NCBI GenBank assembly: GCA_021205365.1
Contig: JAJPXP010000032.1
Location: 19,976 to 83,975, forward strand
Length of the DNA stretch: 64,000 nucleotides
DNA from: Clostridia bacterium
GTDB lineage: Bacteria; Bacillota; Clostridia; Oscillospirales; Butyricicoccaceae
Direction: 5' to 3'
Positions 7,588-16,009 of the stretch are shown piece after piece. Every line of letters begins with the position of its first letter. Positions within the stretch are counted from its first letter, which is position 1. The position numbers were made by a program, and so were the translations under genes. The notes under the pieces are model-generated. The model worked only from the letters and a program-made list of their open reading frames with translations. It was not told where the DNA came from and made no database searches.

Positions 7588-9363
7588 TTATTCTACACGT
7601 AGTTTTTCGATTTTCTTTTCATCTGGAGTCACAAATGCAGTCTGATAAACATGATAAATGACCATACCCGGCTTGGCGCCATTCGGCTTTTTTATATTAC
7701 GAACCTGAGAATAATCTACCGGAATCTGCGAAGAACCACGTGCCTGAGAATGCCATGCTGCAATTTGAGCTGCTTCTGTCATTGCTTCATTGGTAGGTTC
7801 GCGCCCATCACATACCAGAATCACATGGGAACCATGAATCTTCTGGGTATGAAACCACATATCACTCTTGAACGCTGTCTTGAGCGTCAACAGATCATTC
7901 TGCGTATTGTTTTTGCCCGCAAAAACGTCAAATCCATCTGTGGTCCTGTAATGAAACGGTTTCCCCTGCACCGGCTTGGCATGACGGCGTTTTTTCTTAT
8001 CCTGCTTTGCCGACAAATAACCGGTTGCTACCAGTTCTTCATGAATCTGTGCCAAATCCGTCAGGTTTTCAGCTTCTGTAATCGCTTCCAATACACTATC
8101 CAGATACAACAATTCCTGTTCACCCTGTGCAATCTGTTTTGTCAGCTGTTCTTCGGCATTTTTTGCCTTGGTATACAGCTTAAACTGCTTCTGTGCATTC
8201 TGCTGGGGAGATAAACGGATATCCAGATTAATTTCAATCTCCGGACAAGCTGGATCATAATAATCGATCACTTTCACCTTGCGGGAACCCGGTTCAATCT
8301 GGTACAGATTCGCAGTAATCAAATCGCCACGACGTTTATATTTCTCCCGGTTCTGGGAACTGCTCAGCTCCTTTCGCTGTGCTGCAAGCTTGCGCCGTAC
8401 ACGATCACGTGCATTCTGAATCGTATGATTCATATTCGCTGCATGATGGCGAATCCGTTCAATATTGCTCTTTTTCTCATAGAAATCAGACAGCAGCTGC
8501 GAAAAGCTTTCTGCCTGTGTATTCTGCATCAGCTCACCATACTGTGTAACCGGCATAACCGTATAATCAAAGACCGTGCCATCTCCGGTATTGCTCACCA
8601 GATATGGTTTCATCCGATTATCTTCTATCATCTGTACAAAATCCGCCAATACATCTGACAAGCTACTGCGTTCTCCATCCGTTAAATCACACATGGCCTT
8701 TCCTGTTTCCCCACAGGCACGGCAGGCAAGCTCACGACAGAGCAACGGGGAAAGCCCTTTGAAATGGCTGAGGAGCCACCGATCTATAGCCGTATCGTCA
8801 TCCGCTGCACGAATCGCTGCCGCAAGGCCAGCCTGAGAAATTTCCATCAAATTCAGCTTGTCCTGCGGAGGCGGCATACGGTAAAACAGTCCCGGTAGTA
8901 CCTGACGTTTGCCCGATATATCCCCATCAATACGCTTGACCGCATCCAGAATCCGGCCTTCTGCATCATATAAGATAATATTGGAATATTTACCCATCAA
9001 TTCGACAGCCAAATATTTTTTGCTGGGAACACCCATTTCATCTACCGTATCACATGTAATGATTGCCATACGCTCCATATCCGGTGAAGCCACGGAAACA
9101 ATTTTTGCTCCCTGCAAATGCTTCCGCATCAACATACAGAACATCGGCGGAGCTGCCGGATTTTCACGTCCTGTTTCAATAAAGTGCATACGCGGTGTAC
9201 CCGCTCCAACAGACAGCAACAGCTTTACACTGCCGCGCATGAGCCGGACAGACAGTACAATTTCATCCCGTTCCGGCTGGTATATTTTGTCAATGCGTCC
9301 TCCAGCCATACGTGCATCAATTTCACGTACCGTTGCCAGCAGGCACACAGCATCCAATGGCAT
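7588..9363 (-). CDS. rqcH: RqcH / NFACT-family ribosome quality-control protein
   Basis: Bacterial Rqc2 homologue. It binds 50S subunits obstructed by nascent chains and recruits tRNA-Ala to add C-terminal alanine tails; older annotation calls it fibronectin-binding protein FbpA. The 591 residues show an NFACT-N domain (1-~230, starting MPLDAVCLLATVREI), a helical/coiled-coil middle (~280-440, many Lys/Gln/Glu), and the C-terminal NFACT-R part (~455-560) with the DVFAGKNNTQNDLLT and DMWFHTQKIHGSHVIL signatures. The start is ATG at 9363 after AAAGGAG. A strong promoter lies upstream. Single gene. Confidence 0.95.
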   Translation of the reverse strand: MPLDAVCLLATVREIDARMAGGRIDKIYQPERDEIVLSVRLMRGSVKLLLSVGAGTPRMHFIETGRENPAAPPMFCMLMRKHLQGAKIVSVASPDMERMAIITCDTVDEMGVPSKKYLAVELMGKYSNIILYDAEGRILDAVKRIDGDISGKRQVLPGLFYRMPPPQDKLNLMEISQAGLAAAIRAADDDTAIDRWLLSHFKGLSPLLCRELACRACGETGKAMCDLTDGERSSLSDVLADFVQMIEDNRMKPYLVSNTGDGTVFDYTVMPVTQYGELMQNTQAESFSQLLSDFYEKKSNIERIRHHAANMNHTIQNARDRVRRKLAAQRKELSSSQNREKYKRRGDLITANLYQIEPGSRKVKVIDYYDPACPEIEINLDIRLSPQQNAQKQFKLYTKAKNAEEQLTKQIAQGEQELLYLDSVLEAITEAENLTDLAQIHEELVATGYLSAKQDKKKRRHAKPVQGKPFHYRTTDGFDVFAGKNNTQNDLLTLKTAFKSDMWFHTQKIHGSHVILVCDGREPTNEAMTEAAQIAAWHSQARGSSQIPVDYSQVRNIKKPNGAKPGMVIYHVYQTAFVTPDEKKIEKLRVE

Positions 9364-9400
9364 AAAAATACTCCTTTTTTTGATTCATTTTCTGAACAAA

Positions 9401-9430
9401 ATTATAATCGACCTGCCGATAGAAAGTCAA
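9401..9430 (-). promoter_or_regulatory. Sigma-A promoter of rqcH
   Basis: On the minus strand TTGACT (9425-9430) and TATAAT (9401-9406) are separated by 18 bases, about 40 bases before the start codon. Confidence 0.75.
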
Positions 9431-9518
9431 GGTATGTTGCGGATTCCGCATCATGTTATTCGGTGAATCATTTCATCACGCATGAAAATCATCATTGTAT
9501 TATTAACATGTTTATAAT

Positions 9519-9547
9519 TTGACGAATTGGTATTCCTGTGCTAAGAT
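9519..9547 (+). promoter_or_regulatory. Sigma-A promoter of the alcohol/aldehyde dehydrogenase operon
   Basis: TTGACG (9519-9524), 17-base spacer, TAAGAT (9542-9547). The ATG is 41 bases further on with TGGAG in front of it. Confidence 0.65.
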
Positions 9548-9588
9548 CAGACTGAATAAAAATATTATGATGATTTGGAGATCATTTC

Positions 9589-10797
9589 ATGAATATCCCT
9601 GAAAAAGTTTACTGTCGTACCTTTCAGACAGCACTGCATACCGCACTTCCATTCCTCCCTTACCGCAAGCCAAAGCTGCTGGACAGCATCAATGAAGTAC
9701 CTCATTTACTCCGTCAAAAGCATATCGACTGCGTACTGCTGATTACTGACCCCAGTATCCGGAAATTGGGCATTACCAGGCCACTGGAAGATACTCTGGA
9801 CAAATCCGGTATCCACTGTATTGTCTATGACAAAACGGTTGCCAATCCGACGAGTAAAAATGTAGAAACCGCACGTGTTCTATTTCTAAAGAACCATTGT
9901 CAGGCAATCATTGGCTTTGGCGGCGGCTCTTCTATTGACTGTGCCAAGGCAACCGGTGCACGTATTGCAAAGCCACGTCAGAATCTATCCAGCATGGAGG
10001 GAATCTTAAAGGTACATAAAAGGCTTCCCTTGCTGGTTGCTATTCCAACAACCGCCGGAACAGGCAGTGAAGCCACGCTTGCTGCTGTTATTGTAGACAG
10101 TAAAACCCGCCATAAGTATCCAATCAATGATTTCCCATTAATTCCGCATTATGCTGTACTCGATCCGGAAGTAACCCGTTCCCTGCCGCGTCATGTAACC
10201 GCTACTACCGGTATGGATGCATTGACCCATGCAATTGAGGCATATATAGGGCGTTCTACTACAGCCGAAACCAGAGCAGATGCTACGGAAGCAGTCCGTT
10301 TAATTTTTGCCAATCTTGACCGTGTCTGCCGGGATGGCAACGACATGAAAGCCCGCCGGAACATGCTTCATGCAGCATATCTCGCCGGTTCTGCTTTTTC
10401 AAAATCTTATGTAGGTTATGTTCATGCAGTTGCACATTCTCTCGGCGGAAGATATAATGTACCACATGGACTTGCAAATGCAGTTTTACTCCCCCATGTA
10501 CTGGAAGCATATGGCCCTGCAGCTCATGAGAAGCTGGCAGAACTTGCTATTTCAGCCGGGCTGGCATCCCGTGCTGACAGCGCAAAGGATGGCGCAGAAG
10601 CGATGATTCAGGCAATCAAGGAAATGAAGCTTCGTTTGGATATTCCCGATACGATTCCCGAAATCAAAGCGGAGGATATCCCATCTCTTTCGCGCATTGC
10701 TGCCAGAGAAGCAAATCCACTGTATCCGGTGCCCGTCCTGATGGATGCAAAGCAGCTGGAGCAGTTTTATTATGATGTAATGGAGGTATCTTCATGA
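9589..10797 (+). CDS. Iron-containing alcohol dehydrogenase
   Basis: NAD(P)-linked interconversion of an alcohol and an aldehyde in the cytoplasm. It is a 402-residue group III (Fe-ADH) enzyme. The nucleotide-binding GFGGGSSIDCAKATG lies near residue 110, followed by PTTAGTGSEAT. The metal-binding region shows GMDALTHAIEAYI and HAVAHSLGG...VPHGLANAVLLPHV with the expected histidines. The ATG at 9589 has TGGAG 8 bases upstream. Its last 4 bases (ATGA) overlap the start of the aldehyde dehydrogenase gene, so the two proteins are translationally coupled and likely act in sequence. The specific alcohol is unknown. Confidence 0.93.
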   Translation: MNIPEKVYCRTFQTALHTALPFLPYRKPKLLDSINEVPHLLRQKHIDCVLLITDPSIRKLGITRPLEDTLDKSGIHCIVYDKTVANPTSKNVETARVLFLKNHCQAIIGFGGGSSIDCAKATGARIAKPRQNLSSMEGILKVHKRLPLLVAIPTTAGTGSEATLAAVIVDSKTRHKYPINDFPLIPHYAVLDPEVTRSLPRHVTATTGMDALTHAIEAYIGRSTTAETRADATEAVRLIFANLDRVCRDGNDMKARRNMLHAAYLAGSAFSKSYVGYVHAVAHSLGGRYNVPHGLANAVLLPHVLEAYGPAAHEKLAELAISAGLASRADSAKDGAEAMIQAIKEMKLRLDIPDTIPEIKAEDIPSLSRIAAREANPLYPVPVLMDAKQLEQFYYDVMEVSS

Positions 10798-12173
10798 CCC
10801 CGGAAGAAATCCATAAGATTGTCACCAGACAGCGGGAATACTTTACAAGCGGTGCAACCCTGCCGGTAGACAACCGTGTTGATGCACTGCGCCGGTTAAA
10901 AGCAGCAATCCAAAAGCATGAAAATGATATTGCAATCGCATTAAAAAAAGATCTTGGAAAAAGCAGATCGGAAGGCTATATGTGTGAAATCGGCATGGTG
11001 CTCAGTGAGCTTTCCTTCATGATAAAGCATGTACGTTCCTATGCAAGAGAAAAACGTGCTATTACACCGCTGGCACAATATGTTTCCCGCAGTTATGTCA
11101 AACCATCTCCTCGCGGTGTCATATTAATCATGAGCCCATGGAATTATCCATTTATGCTGACACTTGATCCGTTGGTAGATGCGATTGCAGCCGGAAATAC
11201 CGCAGTTGTAAAGCCAAGTGCCTATTCCCCCTATACAAGTGAAATCGTACAGACAATTCTTTCGGAATGCTTTGCACCAGATTATGTTGCAGTCATTACG
11301 GGCGGACGCGCAGAAAACAGCTGTCTGCTGAACGAATGCTTCGATTATATTTTCTTCACTGGCAGTCAGGCAGTTGGCAAGGAAGTCATGCGCCATGCTG
11401 CAGAAAACCTGACACCGGTTACGCTGGAGCTGGGCGGCAAAAGCCCGGTTATCGTAGACAAAACTGCGAAGCTGAATATCACTGCCCGCCGCATCGTTTT
11501 TGGCAAATTCCTGAACTGTGGTCAAACCTGTGTTGCACCGGATTATATTTACTGTGACGAGAGTATCCGAGACGATCTGATTAAGGCTCTGATCCGCGAA
11601 ACCAAGCGCCAGTTTGGTGCAGATGCACTGGCAAACAATGATTATGGCAAAATTATAAACCAGAAACATTTTGACCGCATTTCCCGCCTCATTGACCCGG
11701 AAAAGAAGGTTTATGGTGGAAAAATGGACCCGGAGAACCTGCGTATCGGTCCGACCATTCTGTCCGATGTCACATGGGACGATCCGGTGATGCAGGAAGA
11801 AATCTTTGGCCCGATTGTTCCGGTTCTGACCTTTTCGGATATCGAGGATGCTTTACAGGAAATCAACGCACATCCGCACCCGCTTGCGTTCTATCTGTTT
11901 ACACAGGACAAGAAAACGGTAAAGCATGTGACGGAAACCTGTGCCTTTGGCGGCGGCTGTATCAACGATACCATCATTCACTTGGCAACCACCAACATGG
12001 GCTTTGGCGGTACCGGCGCCAGCGGCATGGGTGCATACCATGGAAAGGTTGGCTTTGATACTTTCTCCCATCACAAAAGTATCGTTGATAAAAAAACGTG
12101 GCTTGATCTGCCCATGCGGTATCAGCCATATACCAAACTGTATGACAATCTCGTACGCATGTTTTTGAAATAA
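10794..12173 (+). CDS. Aldehyde dehydrogenase family protein
   Basis: NAD(P)-dependent oxidation of an aldehyde to its acid. The 459-residue length and lack of an extended N-terminus fit the shorter ALDH3-like class. Visible motifs are the cofactor-site MSPWNYPFMLTLDPL, FFTGSQAVGKEVM, the general-base region LELGGKSPVIVD and the catalytic Cys in NCGQTCVAPDY. The start ATG overlaps the stop of the upstream alcohol dehydrogenase. Together the pair can take an alcohol through its aldehyde to the acid, or run in reverse as an electron sink. A strong terminator follows 4 bases after the stop. Confidence 0.94.
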   Translation: MTPEEIHKIVTRQREYFTSGATLPVDNRVDALRRLKAAIQKHENDIAIALKKDLGKSRSEGYMCEIGMVLSELSFMIKHVRSYAREKRAITPLAQYVSRSYVKPSPRGVILIMSPWNYPFMLTLDPLVDAIAAGNTAVVKPSAYSPYTSEIVQTILSECFAPDYVAVITGGRAENSCLLNECFDYIFFTGSQAVGKEVMRHAAENLTPVTLELGGKSPVIVDKTAKLNITARRIVFGKFLNCGQTCVAPDYIYCDESIRDDLIKALIRETKRQFGADALANNDYGKIINQKHFDRISRLIDPEKKVYGGKMDPENLRIGPTILSDVTWDDPVMQEEIFGPIVPVLTFSDIEDALQEINAHPHPLAFYLFTQDKKTVKHVTETCAFGGGCINDTIIHLATTNMGFGGTGASGMGAYHGKVGFDTFSHHKSIVDKKTWLDLPMRYQPYTKLYDNLVRMFLK

Positions 12174-12176
12174 ACA

Positions 12177-12226
12177 AAACCCCATCAGACCGTTCTTTGT
12201 ATTCTGAATGTCTGGTGGGGTTTTGT
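12177..12226 (+). terminator. Terminator of the dehydrogenase operon
   Basis: AAAACCCCATCAGAC pairs with GTCTGGTGGGGTTTT (one G-T pair) across a ~19-base loop, ending in a T run. Confidence 0.85.
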
Positions 12227-12338
12227 TCAGCTGCCTTTGTATCAGCAGACGTGCTATCCGCCCAGTACCTAAAATAAGAGGAAAGATGTGATTACATCTG
12301 ATAGAATGATCATACTACATAACGAAAGGAAGCATCAT

Positions 12339-13202
12339 ATGGAGTGGAATGAAAAACTGCAAAAAATACTTGATTATATAGAAAATCATTTACAGCGCAC
12401 AGAAGAACCAATTGACAAAGAAGAGATTTCAAAAATCGCCGGATGTTCCTTTGGCTTTTTCCAAAAAATATTTTCATATATGAATGGTATCAGTTTTGCT
12501 GAATATGTACGCTCGCGAAAACTCACCTTGGCAGGATATGATTTGAAGAGTACGGATAGGAAAGTCGTGGATATCAGCTATAAATATGGATATGATTCTC
12601 CCACATCATTTACAAAAGCATTTCAACAGTTTCACGGCGTATCCCCCGCAGAAGCAAGAGCACATGATATAACGCTTAGGGTTTATCCAAAAATGCAATT
12701 ATATACAAAACAGCAATATAGTTGGAAACTCGAAAAGAAAAGCAGTTTTCGATTGATAGGAAAAAGCATCAAAGTGTCCTGTAAGGATAACGCTCATTAC
12801 ATAAAAATACCTGAATTTTGGAATGAATGCCAACGAAATGGTGTGTATTCTCAGCTAATATCAATGGATGATGGAAATCCAAAAGGATTATTTGGCTTGT
12901 TTGGGGCCTATGATGAACAAGCCAAAACAATAGAATACGCTATTATGGCTGTATCGGAACGAGAACTTCCTCGGGGATTTGATGAAATCGTAATTCCTGA
13001 TGTTACATGGGTGATTTTTGACTGCAACGGTCCCGTACCGCAGGCAATACATCATGGCTGGAAATATTTGAATGAAGAATGGCTCATAAAGTATCCATTC
13101 CAACATGCAAAATGTCCGGAATTAGAATGGTATAGCGCTGGAAATTCTTTTGATAAAAATTACTTCAGTCAGATTTGGATTCCGATTGTAGAGGAGGAAT
13201 AG
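12339..13202 (+). CDS. AraC-family regulator with GyrI-like effector domain
   Basis: DNA-binding transcription regulator. Residues 1-~105 hold the double helix-turn-helix of AraC/XylS type (KILDYIENHL... ISKIAGCSFGFFQKIF ... ISYKYGYDSPTSFTKAFQQFHGVSPAEAR). Residues ~120-287 form a GyrI-like/AraE-binding small-molecule domain with LIGKSIKVS and EWY near the end. This order is common in regulators of drug or stress responses. I start at ATG 12339 (MEWNEKLQ), preceded by AAAGGAAG; the open frame begins 17 codons earlier without a site. The following gene starts 4 bases after the stop and is cotranscribed. Confidence 0.92.
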   Translation: MEWNEKLQKILDYIENHLQRTEEPIDKEEISKIAGCSFGFFQKIFSYMNGISFAEYVRSRKLTLAGYDLKSTDRKVVDISYKYGYDSPTSFTKAFQQFHGVSPAEARAHDITLRVYPKMQLYTKQQYSWKLEKKSSFRLIGKSIKVSCKDNAHYIKIPEFWNECQRNGVYSQLISMDDGNPKGLFGLFGAYDEQAKTIEYAIMAVSERELPRGFDEIVIPDVTWVIFDCNGPVPQAIHHGWKYLNEEWLIKYPFQHAKCPELEWYSAGNSFDKNYFSQIWIPIVEEE

Positions 13203-13205
13203 AAT

Positions 13206-13673
13206 ATGGTTCATTTAGTTTATTGTGACAAAACCGGAAAAAAGGGTGAACGAGTTCTGGATAAGATTTTGGCAGGAACAAAAACCATGATTGTACGAGG
13301 AGCTGCAGGCAGGAAAATTCCCCATAGCAGAGTTTTTCAAGACGATACACTTTATTTTATGGAAAAAGGAAGTTTCAAGATCTCAGCAAAAGCCACCGTA
13401 AAACAGGTGACAAACCATGTAAAATTAACCGATAAACAAATTACAGCTGTACTTTCTGATAATCAAAATAAATTAGATTTAACCGAAAAGCAAAAAATAC
13501 GCTGGCACAAAAAATGCCTGTGTCTTGTAGAATTTTTTGATGTTAAGGAAATCGCTCCCCCTCTTGCATTCGAGCATCAAGGGAATATGGATGATTGGCT
13601 TATTCTTGAAAAAATTGCAGACGTTGTGGCGGGAACAAGTATTCCATATAACTATGACAAAGCAAGATTTTAG
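13206..13673 (+). CDS. Small hypothetical protein, possibly ASCH/PUA-like
   Basis: A 155-residue soluble protein in an operon with the AraC-type regulator (start 4 bases after its stop, GGAGGAAT in front of the ATG). The N-terminal VYCDKTGKKGERVLDKILAGTKTMIVRG resembles the beginning of ASCH/PUA-like folds, where a Lys-x-x-Glu segment is followed by a Leu-x-Gly-x-Lys-Thr turn; this is only a resemblance. No membrane segment or metal motif is seen. Its role is unknown, and tight coupling to the regulator suggests a shared stress or ligand response. Confidence 0.75.
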   Translation: MVHLVYCDKTGKKGERVLDKILAGTKTMIVRGAAGRKIPHSRVFQDDTLYFMEKGSFKISAKATVKQVTNHVKLTDKQITAVLSDNQNKLDLTEKQKIRWHKKCLCLVEFFDVKEIAPPLAFEHQGNMDDWLILEKIADVVAGTSIPYNYDKARF

Positions 13674-13709
13674 AGAAATGTAATGCAAACCATCTTCCCA
13701 AAATAAACC

Positions 13710-13752
13710 AAAGACCCTGATCTGCAGTATGATCTGCCATTCAGGGTCTTTT
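13710..13752. terminator. Bidirectional terminator
   Basis: AAAGACCCTGA pairs with TCAGGGTCTTT across a 20-base loop, with T runs on both strands. It lies between the convergent AraC operon and the Nif3-family gene. Confidence 0.85.
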
Positions 13753-13771
13753 CATATACTTCTCTTAAAAT

Positions 13772-14548
13772 TTAATAAAAGCTGATACAGTCACAATGCA
13801 GCTTGGAAACATGAATTACCAGTTCCGGGAACTGTGCTGCAATCAGGTCACGGAAACCATGTGCAACTGGATTTTCTGTCGGAAAATGTCCGGCATCCAG
13901 CAGATTCAAGCCAATATCATGTGCTTTCATCATAATATCATAGCTGCAATCACCAATCACAAAGGTGTCTGCACCCTTTGCTACAGCATAATCCATCAGT
14001 TTGCCGCAGGCTCCGCCGCCAACAGCAACACGCTGTACTATTTTACCGCCATCTGCAACACGTACACCACCGGCGCCCAGGGACAGCTTCACATGCTGTG
14101 CAAATTCTGCCAATGCCATTGGCTTCGGCAGATTGCCAACACGTCCAAGATTACCACCTTCGCCTGCTTCCATGTTGACGACATCCGTTAAACCAAGAGA
14201 AGCTGCCAGCAAATCATTGACGCCAGCAGAGGCACAATCCATATTCGTATGCATGCAGATACCAGAAATTCCCTTCTGAATCATGGAAATCAAAATACGA
14301 CCAGTAACTGTATCTGCAGTGACACGGCTGATGGAGGTAAAAATGACCGGATGGTGTGCCACAATCAGATTACATCCACGTTCTGCCGCTTCTTCTACAA
14401 CAGTTTCTGTGATATCCAGTGCACACAATACACCTTCTACTTTCGCTTCCGGATCTCCGACCAGTAGTCCAACATTGTCCCAATGCTCAGCCAATTCATA
14501 TGGAGCAGCCTGCTCCAAACAATGTAAAACATCCTTTATCTGAACCAT
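13772..14548 (-). CDS. Nif3-like dinuclear metal-centre protein
   Basis: Member of the Nif3/YqfO family: hexameric ring proteins with a two-metal site and unclear cellular reaction (GTP cyclohydrolase 1 type 2 in older naming). Likely metal ligands are visible in VAHHPVIF, MHTNMDCA and DAGHFPTE. Length 258 fits the short form without the inserted PII-like domain. The start is ATG 14548 with AAGGAAGGAT before it, a single base after the stop region of trmK, so the two genes are translationally linked. The trmK-nif3 pairing is conserved in Firmicutes (yqfN-yqfO). Confidence 0.92.
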   Translation of the reverse strand: MVQIKDVLHCLEQAAPYELAEHWDNVGLLVGDPEAKVEGVLCALDITETVVEEAAERGCNLIVAHHPVIFTSISRVTADTVTGRILISMIQKGISGICMHTNMDCASAGVNDLLAASLGLTDVVNMEAGEGGNLGRVGNLPKPMALAEFAQHVKLSLGAGGVRVADGGKIVQRVAVGGGACGKLMDYAVAKGADTFVIGDCSYDIMMKAHDIGLNLLDAGHFPTENPVAHGFRDLIAAQFPELVIHVSKLHCDCISFY

Positions 14549-14549
14549 G

Positions 14550-15260
14550 TTATCCTTCCTTTCCAATCTGGCTCATCGCATCGCGCAGCACCTGTACATT
14601 TCCTCTGTGTAAAGCCAGTTCCTCCGGCTTCTGGTTTGATGCTTTTTCCAACGAGGCTGTAATGTTCTCCTCCCGTTCCAGCAGCCTTTTCAGGTATACT
14701 TCTGCCATTGGGTCACTCAATAGTGCCTTGGAAATGCAGCATTCCGGCAGAGATTTTTCCTGCAATTGGCTGCCGCCCCGCACTGTCATTACTGTATACA
14801 TGCGTTTGCCTTCGCGGCAAAGGGATTCCTTTTCAATCGCACCGCCATGAGCTGCAAGATACTGCCGCAGAAATGGCTGGGCTGTCATCGGCTGCAGCAA
14901 AAGCAAATGGTTCCCATCCAATGCCCATGAGTCATCCTCCAGAATCTGTGCGATGGTTTCACCGCCCATTCCGGCAATCACAATGGTATCGGCTTCCTCC
15001 GGCTGTATGGTGCACATGCCAGCTCCGAGCCGGAGAGAAATCTGATTTTCCAAGCCAAACTGCCGTGCTGTCCGTGCCGCGCTGTCCAGCGGTCCCTGCC
15101 GGATATCAGAAGCAATTGCAGTTTTAATTTTTCCTCTTCGCAGCAGTGCTGCCGGGATCAGGGCATGATCCGTACCGATATCTGCCAGCCTTGCACCATC
15201 TGGTACCTGTGCCATGATCGTGCGCAGGCGCGGTGTCAAATGCATCCGGTTCTCGAGCAT
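14550..15260 (-). CDS. trmK: tRNA (adenine-N1-)-methyltransferase, A22-specific
   Basis: SAM-dependent enzyme that makes m1A22 in tRNA (B. subtilis YqfN/TrmK). Its 236 residues show a Rossmann-type methyltransferase with LADIGTDHALIPAALL as the SAM-binding loop and the NIVIAGMGGE-type motif as VIAGMGGETI, plus a C-terminal helical tail. I use ATG 15260 (MLENRMHL), which has GGAAGGAG 4 bases upstream; the open frame continues 21 codons further without a site and overlaps the preceding terminator. It is coupled to the Nif3-family gene downstream. Confidence 0.92.
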   Translation of the reverse strand: MLENRMHLTPRLRTIMAQVPDGARLADIGTDHALIPAALLRRGKIKTAIASDIRQGPLDSAARTARQFGLENQISLRLGAGMCTIQPEEADTIVIAGMGGETIAQILEDDSWALDGNHLLLLQPMTAQPFLRQYLAAHGGAIEKESLCREGKRMYTVMTVRGGSQLQEKSLPECCISKALLSDPMAEVYLKRLLEREENITASLEKASNQKPEELALHRGNVQVLRDAMSQIGKEG

Positions 15261-15277
15261 ACTTCTCCTTCCTATAC

Positions 15278-15308
15278 AAAAAGGGCCGACACGTGAAGCA
15301 TCGGCCCT
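15278..15308 (-). terminator. Terminator of the DUF1858 gene
   Basis: On the minus strand AGGGCCGA pairs with TCGGCCCT across an 11-base loop and is followed by TTTTT. trmK starts only 18 bases beyond it, so its promoter must lie in or next to this hairpin, or it depends on read-through. Confidence 0.85.
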
Positions 15309-15335
15309 CCGGCGTTCATACAATATTACAATAAC

Positions 15336-15542
15336 TTAGCCAATGCTCTGGAAGTAGTTGTTGATCTCTTCTACCAGCTCATCCGCATCGGTACCATGAA
15401 CCATGCAAGCCTCTTCGATGCTCTCACCCTGGGAATGCGGGCAGCCCAGGCAATGCATGCCGATGTTGATAAAGAACTGGGCGGTATTGATATCACGTGC
15501 GAGAACCTCGCCGATCGTGCTCTGTTTGGTAATAGCAGCCAT
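15336..15542 (-). CDS. DUF1858 domain protein
   Basis: A 68-residue protein that is all one DUF1858 domain: TIGEVLARDINTAQFFINIGMHCLGCPHSQGESIEEAC. The conserved GMHCLGCPHS pair of cysteines is intact. The family is often found alone or fused to redox or hydroxylamine-reductase-like proteins, and its function is not established. The ATG at 15542 has a full AGGAGGT 9 bases upstream; the longer frame to 15644 has none and would run into attL. Before integration of the 12.5-kb element this gene lay directly beside the zinc-ribbon gene now at 28.2 kb. Confidence 0.92.
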   Translation of the reverse strand: MAAITKQSTIGEVLARDINTAQFFINIGMHCLGCPHSQGESIEEACMVHGTDADELVEEINNYFQSIG

Positions 15543-15642
15543 GAGAATGACCTCCTGTTTTTTATAAAAATTTATGATAGTTGTATTATACTGTCTCTTT
15601 TCCGTTTTTTCAATACATAAGAAAACATTTTGCAGAAAACGC

Positions 15643-15670
15643 ACAAAAGAACACCCATCAAGTCGATGGG
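15643..15670 (+). repeat. attL, left 28-bp direct repeat
   Basis: Identical to 28163-28190. Contains AACACCCATCAAGTCGATGG, the left arm and loop of the terminator hairpin that is complete at attR. At attL only CCCATC/GATGGG still pairs. Confidence 0.9.
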
Positions 15671-15770
15671 ATTTTGTTATATTGCTGCCTATAATAAGTT
15701 ATAGAACAACGGTGTTTTCCCTTCTATCCCATGATTTTATCCCCGCTATTTGTCGTCGCAGTTCTTTCAC

Positions 15771-15800
15771 TTCACCCTAATTTCACCCCAAATTCACCCC
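15771..15800 (+). repeat. Arm-type integrase sites, left end
   Basis: TTCACCCT (15771-15778), TTCACCCC (15782-15789) and TTCACCCC (15793-15800) repeat with an exact 11-bp period. The same sites appear at 28043-28061. Confidence 0.6.
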
Positions 15801-16009
15801 TGCCAGAATTACAAATAATTATCACTGAAATAACACACCGTGTGGCTTTCAACGATAAAATGAGCATGTTTTTAACATCGTAGATCGCCCGTGCAAGAGA
15901 CAGGATGTAGCGAGTAATCGCCGGATCTGTTTTCTTATGGTCCAACTTCACATGATTGGTTGTCCAGTAAAACTCCCGCTAAATATATAATCTTCTCTAA
16001 GTATTTGAT
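15801..16009. other. Left-end intergenic stretch, possible gene remnant
   Basis: A minus-strand frame is open from 15978 to a stop at 15772. It reads a protein-like stretch (FYWTTNHVKLDHKK, then ITRYILSLARAIYDVKNML) but has no start codon and is closed upstream by TAG at 15979-15981. It may be the tail of a lost gene. Otherwise nothing is recognised. Confidence 0.3.
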